A DNA stretch of 20,995 nucleotides from CAYRJA01 sp964424455 (GTDB lineage Bacteria; Bacteroidota; Bacteroidia; Chitinophagales; UBA10324): NCBI GenBank assembly GCA_964424455.1, contig CAYRJA010000050.1, positions 1 through 20,995 of the forward strand. The letters run 5' to 3'. Shown here in pieces: positions 15,835 through 20,995 of this stretch (positions within the stretch are counted from its first letter, which is position 1; each line of letters opens with the position of its first letter). The position numbers and the translations under genes are program-made. A model generated the notes under the pieces. It was not told where the DNA came from and ran no database searches. It saw nothing but the letters and a program-made list of their open reading frames with translations.

Positions 15835-16818
15835 TTATCCGCCAATATCAATCATGCTTCTGTTTTGAATAGAAGCGGCATTTATATTTTCAATAACAGG
15901 AGTGAATTGTCCGCCTAACATTTTCTCTTTTTGCCAGACACTTTGCCGGATGAGTGGTAATATATCTTCTCCGGCACGCAATGCGGTCAGCAGGTCTGTT
16001 TCTTTTTGCGAGAAAAGACAGTTCTTCATTTTCCCGTCAGTGGTTAAACGCAATCTGTTACAGCCGCTGCAAAAAGGTTGTGTCATAGTACTGATAACTG
16101 CAAACGTTCCTCTGTAATCCTTCACAGTATATTTTTTTGCTGTATCATGTACATTATCCGGTAACTTATTAAACTCACATCTTGATGAAATCAATTCAAG
16201 TATTTCATTGAAAGAAAATATTTTCTTCTCTGACCACGCATTACCGGCAAAGGGCATAAACTCAATAAACCTTATATGCAAAGGTTTGTGCTTTGTCCAT
16301 TCAACAAAATCAGGGATTTCATTTTCATTCACTCCCTTCATGGCTACCATATTTACTTTTACCTGAAAATTGTTGTCGAGCAACAATCCGATGTTTTGTA
16401 TTACACGGTCAAATTCATCTCTTCCGGTAATATGAAAGAAGCTATCTCTTTTCAACGAATCCAAACTAACATTAACAGACTTTATTCCGGTAGATTTGAA
16501 TACTTCTATAAACTCGTGTACGAAAACTCCGTTGGTGGTAATCGCTAACTCTACCGGAAATTTTGAAAGGCGTTCGATAATTTCTTTTGCATCCTTTCTT
16601 ACTAACGGCTCGCCTCCTGTGATGCGGATTTTCTTTATCCCTTGTTTAACAAATACTGAAGCAATGGTTTCTATTTCATCTGCTGTCATTCGCTTATGTC
16701 CTGCAAAATACCCTTTGGGTAAATCCACAGGGTTACAGTAGGTACAACGCAGATTGCATTTATCCGTGATGGAAATTCTCAGATAATCATGTATGCGTTC
16801 AAATTTGTCTTTAAGCAT
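15835..16818 (-). CDS. moaA: GTP 3',8-cyclase
   Basis: This radical SAM enzyme of 327 aa does the first Moco step, converting GTP to 3',8-cyclo-GTP for MoaC. The SAM-cluster motif is CNLRCTYC (C21, C25, C28). The GGEP SAM site is at 68-71 and TTNG at 94-97. The second [4Fe-4S] site for GTP binding uses C250, C253 and C267 in FCSGCNRLRLTTDGKMKNC. The C-terminus ends in the required Gly-Gly (DIGG). It heads the biosynthetic run, with 105 bp of upstream non-coding DNA that likely holds the operon promoter. A TTTG and a TATTTTTTTG stretch lie there but do not form a clean consensus pair. It is followed at 15 bp by the DUF2867 protein. Confidence 0.96.
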   Translation of the reverse strand: MLKDKFERIHDYLRISITDKCNLRCTYCNPVDLPKGYFAGHKRMTADEIETIASVFVKQGIKKIRITGGEPLVRKDAKEIIERLSKFPVELAITTNGVFVHEFIEVFKSTGIKSVNVSLDSLKRDSFFHITGRDEFDRVIQNIGLLLDNNFQVKVNMVAMKGVNENEIPDFVEWTKHKPLHIRFIEFMPFAGNAWSEKKIFSFNEILELISSRCEFNKLPDNVHDTAKKYTVKDYRGTFAVISTMTQPFCSGCNRLRLTTDGKMKNCLFSQKETDLLTALRAGEDILPLIRQSVWQKEKMLGGQFTPVIENINAASIQNRSMIDIGG

Positions 16819-16923
16819 TATGAAACTATTTTCTATTCACCTGATATGAATGAAATCTTGTCTGCAAAAAAATAGCAATAACTTCTTAACAAAGATAAAT
16901 AAAGATACGATAGAATAGCTGCC

Positions 16924-17601
16924 TTAAAGTGTAACAGCAAAATACTTTTTCATTAATAAATCCATCTTCTCAGATTCTTCAGTGGTCAGATGTTTCTGGG
17001 CTAAAGGAAAAATTACATTATCCTCTCTGAAAAGATGCAGCCGCAGCATTTCTACCAGAGCGGCTCCCTGCTCTAAGGCAATATCAACTATTATTGTTCT
17101 GGAACCCGGATCGGTAAGCCGTGATGAAATCCCCAGTAAGCTGAAACACAATGTGGATAATTGCATCGTCTTGATGTGATCGTCCTCCATCATATCCACA
17201 GCCGTTTCAGGTGTATTGAGCGGCGAATGTTCTCCCTTCAATAATAACTTATCATGCAACAATGGAAACAATACCCGCTCTTCTTTTAAATGATGTGTTA
17301 CAATGGTATCATCCAAAAACTGAAAGAAGCCGGCAAGTTTCTGATTTATTTCTTTAGTGATTCCTTCTTTTCTAATATCTGATAAAGCAGATTCAAACTT
17401 TTCAAGTTCTTTAGTAATAACCTTATGTTCATCAAACAAGTGCTTTAGTAACGGAAATAATTCTTCGTAGGGTACAGGTGTTATCCCTTGTGGGTTGTAA
17501 ACGCCCGGCGGGTCCATAGGAGAATACTCTTCTTTGCCATTGGTGTCCTTTTCTACTCTTCTTTTTAAGTAATCGGGTTTCGGAGAATGGTTATTGCTCA
17601 T
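16924..17601 (-). CDS. Hemerythrin-domain protein
   Basis: This 225-aa soluble protein has a helical hemerythrin-like (HHE) domain spanning about residues 45-205 after a polar N-terminal segment. Likely di-iron ligands are H59 (LFDEHK), H103/H104 and E107/E108 (THHLKEERVLFPLL), H142 (EDDHIKTM), H189 and E193 (LHLFREDNVIFPL). Both H-x3-E type motifs are intact. Such proteins act in oxygen, nitric oxide or iron handling, often beside nitrogen-oxide metabolism. It is 105 bp upstream of moaA and has 172 bp of its own upstream DNA with a TAnnTTTG element. Alternatively it may be a Ric/DnrN-like iron-repair protein, but the N-terminal ScdA-type domain is not evident. Confidence 0.8.
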   Translation of the reverse strand: MSNNHSPKPDYLKRRVEKDTNGKEEYSPMDPPGVYNPQGITPVPYEELFPLLKHLFDEHKVITKELEKFESALSDIRKEGITKEINQKLAGFFQFLDDTIVTHHLKEERVLFPLLHDKLLLKGEHSPLNTPETAVDMMEDDHIKTMQLSTLCFSLLGISSRLTDPGSRTIIVDIALEQGAALVEMLRLHLFREDNVIFPLAQKHLTTEESEKMDLLMKKYFAVTL

Positions 17602-17659
17602 GATTGAAATATTATGTTAAAGTATGTTGTTTCTTCTGCTCTCTTTAGTAATTGTTGTT

Positions 17660-17667
17660 CAAATTTA
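17660..17667 (-). promoter_or_regulatory. -7 element of the hemerythrin gene
   Basis: The minus strand reads TAAATTTG, a full TAnnTTTG match about 58 bp before the start codon. No good TTTG lies 19 nt upstream, so the promoter may need an activator. The palindrome at 17728-17740 is centred about 70 bp upstream of this element. Confidence 0.45.
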
Positions 17668-17727
17668 ATTAAATCTTTCGGGTAAAGAACTCTGTCTCGA
17701 TATTGGTGCTGCACTCACCAGAAACAG

Positions 17728-17740
17728 TGTTACAGTAACA
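17728..17740. promoter_or_regulatory. Perfect TGTTAC-A-GTAACA palindrome in the hemerythrin upstream region
   Basis: Two 6-bp inverted arms with a single central base, in the 172-bp non-coding stretch between the transporter stop and the hemerythrin start. It contains the over-represented word TGTTACA. A regulator-binding site is plausible but unproven. Confidence 0.4.
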
Positions 17741-17773
17741 GTCCTCCGCACCTTTGCTAATATTAATATTGTA

Positions 17774-18868
17774 TCATCTGGCATTCACTGTTCCTCCGAT
17801 ATAAAATAACTGTGACATTAATCTCCTTACAAATCCAATAAAAGCAGCCGTCCATGCTGCTAAAGCGATATACATAAAATACTTTGGAATAACCATTAGA
17901 AAATGAAGTTCTATCGCTTCAGCCATCTTATAGGTGCAGGCAGTGTACATACCCAGCGGAAACACAGCTCCCCAGTATAAAGGATCATAAGTAAACGGGA
18001 TTTTCTTGTAGATATGTCGCCATATTGCTAAAATAAACAGCATAGGAATCCACCAGCTACCGGTAGCCCAGTAAAAGATGGTAAATCCCTTTAGAAAAGC
18101 TAAAGTGGAATTTAGAAACGGTGCATTATGTGTATTGATAATAAGCATTGAACCGGCTAATACTGAAATAGCCATGGCTCCCATATTTATCCAGTAAGGC
18201 GGAGTTAAATCATCCGGAGAAAGTTTAAAAAAAGTATATCGGTAAAATATCAGTGAAATCATCCAGATATAAAGCATGCCTCCCCATAGCCACATGGAAA
18301 AGGCAAAGAAATTCAATATGAGCTTGTAATCATCAAAGTGCATGGAAAGTTTAGAACTTAGTACTGCCAGACTTTGAGTAGAAACTACTGCGAGCAGCCA
18401 CGCACCATTTATCCCGTTAGTAAAAGGAGGTTTATCACTTTTTACTGTAAGAATAGTGAAGATGGTGTAAGTAATAATCAGCCAAAGTATAGCTGCAACA
18501 ACCCAAAGGAAAAATGCTACCTGATAGTTGTTTGTTAATTGGATAAACTGTGCTCCTAACAGACTGGTGGCAGCAACCATTGTAAAAAATCCCATGCTCC
18601 GTAAATGATCAAACAAATCTTTTAGGAGTTTTTCTCTGAACCAATAAAACCGGAGGAGTGTGCAGCAGCACAGTGTTACATATAAGGCAATGTTCAGGTA
18701 AAACAATACAAAAGCAATTATACCAAACTCCAGTAAATGTGCCGCAACAGAAACAATACCCGTTGACATCACCATTGCAAAATAAGCAGGAGATAAATCT
18801 CCAATCAATTCTTTGGTACGAGAAAAATAATTTGACACCGGAGCATTAATTGTTTCTGGATTTCTCAT
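17774..18868 (-). CDS. SLAC1/TDT family transporter (TehA-like)
   Basis: This integral membrane protein of 364 aa has about ten hydrophobic segments and belongs to the tellurite-resistance/dicarboxylate transporter (TDT, SLAC1) family. The N-terminal signature is LSPAYFAMVMSTGIVSVAAHLLEFG, and further segments include AFFLWVVAAILWLIITYTIF, SMWLWGGMLYIWMISLIFY and a C-terminal ALAAWTAAFIGFVRRLMSQL. Family members move malate, sulfite (Ssu1), or small anions such as chloride and nitrate. It lies 172 bp upstream of the hemerythrin gene on the same strand, and 341 bp of intergenic DNA precedes it. An anion such as nitrite, nitrate or sulfite is plausible, but the substrate cannot be read from sequence. 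Confidence 0.85.
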   Translation of the reverse strand: MRNPETINAPVSNYFSRTKELIGDLSPAYFAMVMSTGIVSVAAHLLEFGIIAFVLFYLNIALYVTLCCCTLLRFYWFREKLLKDLFDHLRSMGFFTMVAATSLLGAQFIQLTNNYQVAFFLWVVAAILWLIITYTIFTILTVKSDKPPFTNGINGAWLLAVVSTQSLAVLSSKLSMHFDDYKLILNFFAFSMWLWGGMLYIWMISLIFYRYTFFKLSPDDLTPPYWINMGAMAISVLAGSMLIINTHNAPFLNSTLAFLKGFTIFYWATGSWWIPMLFILAIWRHIYKKIPFTYDPLYWGAVFPLGMYTACTYKMAEAIELHFLMVIPKYFMYIALAAWTAAFIGFVRRLMSQLFYIGGTVNAR

Positions 18869-19209
18869 TGCGCCAATATCCTAAAAATTCAGGAAATGGT
18901 TGTATGCGAAATTTAATTATTAATAACATTTTCGTTTCTTCAGCGGGCTTTGCGGCGTTACAGTGATTATAGAATTGAAAGATTACAAATTACAAATTGA
19001 CAATGCCGCTATTCCTTTAACGCTGTAAGCCCAAGCACAGTGAAAAAACTATTCACTCCAAGTTGTTATCCCGACGAAGGAAGGATCTGATAATTCTCCC
19101 TGTCATGCTGGCGGAGGGGCATCTTCCGTTCACGCCGAGTCACTGCTGCGGTGGCTTGTGCGTGTGCGCAGGACTCTGCGGAATTATTGTAACACCGTTT
19201 GCTCATAGC
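18869..19209. other. Repeat-bearing intergenic region
   Basis: A 341-bp stretch without a convincing gene. It should hold the promoter of the SLAC1/TDT gene near 18870-18960; TAAATTTC is a 7/8 match to TAnnTTTG, with no clear -33. It also contains an AGATTACAAATTACAAATTG repeat (18980-18999), two extragenic repeat copies (19064-19124), and a TGTAACA word at 19188-19194. The part from about 19065 to 19190 is visibly GC-richer than its surroundings. No rRNA, tRNA or clear terminator was seen. Confidence 0.6.
19064..19124 (-). repeat. Two tandem copies of an extragenic repeat
   Basis: On the minus strand, copy one (19101-19124) has the frame AGATGCCCC...CAGCATGACA, and copy two (19064-19088) reads AGATCCTTCC...GGGATAACA. 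They lie 12 nt apart in the same orientation. They resemble the AGATCCTTC-x-GGATGACA class of dispersed extragenic repeats seen in many bacterial genomes. Confidence 0.5.
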
Positions 19210-20568
19210 TTACTGCTTTACGAATTTCGTAGCACTGCTGCCTTCTTTGGTTCTTACTCGCAGCAAATACATCCCCGGCGGCAAGCTGCTTACATCTATC
19301 GGAGTAGCGCGTACAGCGTCTTGTGTCGTGCGCAAAAGAGTTTGACCTAATAAATTTGTAACGATTATCTCGTCCCCAATTCGCAATTCGTAATCTGCAA
19401 TCCGCAATTCATCTGTTACAGGGTTCGGGAAGATTACGAACTGCGGACGGACGATTGCGGACGGTGTTACACCAACTCCCACATCTTTGACAAGCCGGGC
19501 GATATGCTTAGCAGAAACTTCTCCCGCTGTATCAAATTGTCCTCCCACATATAAGACATTGTCGTAAACTGCTAATGCATAGGCATTACTATTTAATCCA
19601 TTATCAATTTTGCTCCACTTATGTCCGTTCCAACTCAGAATACCATACGAAGAATCAAATTGCTGAGTGTTTAAGAACACACTGCCTGCAACATAAACAA
19701 TGCTGTCTTTTACAAGAATACAATACGGCTCATTGTTTATTCCACCCATTGAATACCATTTGTTTCCGTCCCAGCGGGCAATGTTGTTAACGAGAACTCC
19801 TCCCGCACTGTCAAATTCCCCTCCCACATATAAATTGTTTTTATCTGATCCGATAGCATACACATACCCCGCATTAGGCGAGCCGCCGCTGCTGCGGTAA
19901 GTACCGCTGCCCAAGGGCGCCCACGCCGTATCGTTCCAGCTTGCGATGAAGTTGGCTGTTACACTTCCTGCATGGTCAAACGCGCCGCCCGCATACAGCT
20001 TATCGTTCCACACGCCCAGTGCCCACACGCCGGCTGGAGCAATGGACCAACTGATGCCCCCGCCTACCGCGCTCCACGCTGTACCATCATAACACGCGAT
20101 TTTATTTGCTGTAACACCATTTACCTTGGTGAAGTCGCCGCCCGCATATAGCTTGTTGTGATACACAGCGAGGCAACTGACAGCGTTGTTGAAGGTGCCG
20201 GCTGCCTGCCATTGAGTTCCATCGTAATAACCTACTGTTCCCGCAGTAGTTCCAAGAAATACTTTACCATCATATAAACATAATGAAGAAGCTGATGGAG
20301 TTCCTCCGGAATGAATGTTTGTTGACCAGTTAGCATCATCCCAAATAGCTATACCTCCCGCAAAAGCAGAACCGCCCATTACTGTAAATGTACCGGCTGC
20401 CCAAAGCTGATGGTCTATCGTATCATTCAGCAATGCTGTAACCTTCTGACTACCACCAAATGTGCCTAACCCTCCTTTTACATCTTTCCATACTTCCTGT
20501 GCAGTTACACTGTAACAGCTAAATATCACTGCAACAACTAAAGCCATTTGGTTTATATTTCTTCTCAT
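19210..20568 (-). CDS. Secreted seven-repeat beta-propeller-like protein with T9SS sorting domain
   Basis: This 452-aa protein has a Sec signal peptide (about 1-23, VTAQ). Seven imperfect repeats of about 45-55 residues follow, each with a strand like KLYAGGDF and an aromatic turn like CYDGTAWSAVGGG. The best copies are KLYAGGDFTKVNG, KLYAGGAFDHAGS, NLYVGGEFDSAGG and VLYVGGQFDTAGE. Seven copies fit one propeller. From about 375 to 452 there is a type A Por sorting domain (FPNPVTDELRI...GMYLLRVRTKEGSSATKFVKQ), so it is exported through the outer membrane by T9SS. It starts 3 bp after the upstream T9SS-tailed gene and is probably co-transcribed with it. No ligand or enzymatic motif is visible. 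Confidence 0.85.
   Translation of the reverse strand: MRRNINQMALVVAVIFSCYSVTAQEVWKDVKGGLGTFGGSQKVTALLNDTIDHQLWAAGTFTVMGGSAFAGGIAIWDDANWSTNIHSGGTPSASSLCLYDGKVFLGTTAGTVGYYDGTQWQAAGTFNNAVSCLAVYHNKLYAGGDFTKVNGVTANKIACYDGTAWSAVGGGISWSIAPAGVWALGVWNDKLYAGGAFDHAGSVTANFIASWNDTAWAPLGSGTYRSSGGSPNAGYVYAIGSDKNNLYVGGEFDSAGGVLVNNIARWDGNKWYSMGGINNEPYCILVKDSIVYVAGSVFLNTQQFDSSYGILSWNGHKWSKIDNGLNSNAYALAVYDNVLYVGGQFDTAGEVSAKHIARLVKDVGVGVTPSAIVRPQFVIFPNPVTDELRIADYELRIGDEIIVTNLLGQTLLRTTQDAVRATPIDVSSLPPGMYLLRVRTKEGSSATKFVKQ
19372..19415 (-). repeat. AATTGCGGATT-type tandem repeat coding ELRIADYELRIGDE
   Basis: A 21-nt unit beginning GAATTGCG is repeated nearly twice in frame within the sorting domain. Nearby, CCGTCCGCA is directly repeated (19440-19462 region). 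The unit resembles the AATTTGTAATT-type intergenic repeats at 861-886 and 18980-18999. Confidence 0.5.
20504..20516. repeat. GTTACA-C-TGTAAC palindrome
   Basis: A perfect 6-bp inverted repeat with a single central base, inside the signal-peptide codons of the propeller gene. It contains one TGTAACA word. Its arrangement mirrors the palindrome at 17728-17740. Confidence 0.4.
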
Positions 20569-20571
20569 TGC

Positions 20572-20995
20572 TTAATAACTGTTTTTAATAATGGAGTTAC
20601 TGGATTGTTTTGTTCCGGTTCTTAGGGCTACTCTGTAAATGCCATCAGGCATCCATGTCGCAAATTGGATTTGCAACCTGTTTTCTCCTGCATCCAAAGT
20701 TACTTCTCTTTTAAATACTAATTTTCCAACCATGTCGTAAACCAGCAAATCTGCCTGTTGCGATTCATTACTCTGTGTTTCTATGGTAAATAATCCGTTC
20801 GTAGGGTTTGGATAAATATGTAATTGTTCCGGTGTTACACTTTGTTCGTTTAAATCTTCCAACCTGCAAGATGAAGCGTAGGCATAGAACCGCTGCTTGT
20901 TAGAATACTGAAAACATCCATTGGGCGCTGTTACTTTTACTCTGTATTCATTAGTGTAGGGATACTCAATAGTGCCCGAACCGCAGGCAGAGATG
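20572..20995 (-). CDS. C-terminal part of a T9SS-sorted extracellular protein, truncated by window edge
   Basis: The frame is open to the window edge: upstream of the TTG at 20862 it continues without a stop as ...GCFQYSNKQRFYAYASSC..., so that TTG is not the start. The visible 140 residues contain the end of a PKD/Ig-like or adhesion-type beta-sandwich (EYRVKVTAPNGCFQY) and then a type A Por sorting domain from about LHIYPNPTNGLFTIETQ to the end at NSIIKNSY. The protein is exported by T9SS and is probably surface-bound or released. It ends 3 bp before the propeller gene, implying one transcript. The function of the missing N-terminal part is unknown. Confidence 0.85.
   Translation of the reverse strand, partial: ISACGSGTIEYPYTNEYRVKVTAPNGCFQYSNKQRFYAYASSCRLEDLNEQSVTPEQLHIYPNPTNGLFTIETQSNESQQADLLVYDMVGKLVFKREVTLDAGENRLQIQFATWMPDGIYRVALRTGTKQSSNSIIKNSY

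Noticed and set aside
16819..16923. Moco riboswitch upstream of moaA
   Set aside because: The gap is only 105 bp, is AT-rich, and shows none of the long paired stems expected of that RNA.
17759..17770. AATATTAATATT palindrome after the SLAC1/TDT stop
   Set aside because: Simple A/T palindrome, no stable stem or T-tract; not convincing as a terminator or operator.
19860..20210. GC-rich stretch as horizontally acquired DNA
   Set aside because: It lies inside one continuous reading frame made of repeats of the same protein; composition follows the Gly/Ala-rich repeats.
1..20995. CRISPR arrays, tRNA or rRNA genes, insertion sequences, phage genes
   Set aside because: No regularly spaced repeats, cloverleaf-like segments, transposase motifs or phage proteins were seen.

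Overview
The window looks like a chromosomal segment of a Bacteroidota bacterium, probably near Chitinophagales or Sphingobacteriales. The signs are two proteins with C-terminal type IX secretion (Por) sorting domains, a TonB-dependent receptor with a paired lipoprotein, promoters that fit the Bacteroidetes TTG-N19-TAnnTTTG pattern, few Shine-Dalgarno sequences, and a roughly 40% GC composition. I saw no rRNA, tRNA, CRISPR array, phage or insertion sequence.

Layout. 1-2045 (+): the 3' part of a phosphoglucosamine/phosphomannomutase gene, then a cysteine desulfurase. 2085-5790 (-): rpsA (six S1 domains) with a well-formed promoter, a strong Shine-Dalgarno and a TTG start, a hairpin terminator, an EVE-domain protein, and imidazolonepropionase (hutI). 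5968-16818 (-): a compact molybdenum region. From moaA it runs moaA, an SDR/DUF2867 protein, moeA, a TauE/SafE permease, mobA, moaD, moeB-rhodanese, moaE and a moaC-moaB fusion. These genes overlap or nearly touch and cover Moco synthesis from GTP to the MobA nucleotide step. A second module follows: a ModE-type DNA-binding protein without a molybdate-binding domain, a TonB-dependent receptor, and a small sulfite-oxidase-fold lipoprotein. 16924-18868 (-): a hemerythrin-domain protein and a SLAC1/TDT-family transporter. 18869-19209: intergenic repeats. 19210-20995 (-): a seven-repeat predicted beta-propeller with a T9SS tail, and the 3' end of another T9SS-tailed protein.

Main result. Two inverted repeats share the same 8-8-8 architecture and match at 14 of 16 arm positions. 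One lies directly before the start codon of the ModE-like regulator (9055-9078) and the other just before the TonB-dependent receptor (8669-8692). This suggests a metal-responsive circuit that controls an outer-membrane importer and its lipoprotein next to the Moco operon: a candidate TonB-driven molybdate, tungstate or chelated-Mo uptake system. No ModABC transporter is in the window.

A second signal is not tied to any one gene. The 7-mer TGTAACA/TGTTACA occurs 29 times by my hand count, against about 4 expected from base composition. It occurs in both orientations and in coding and intergenic DNA, and twice forms a near-perfect palindrome. Codon-pair bias (Val-Thr) explains part of this at most.
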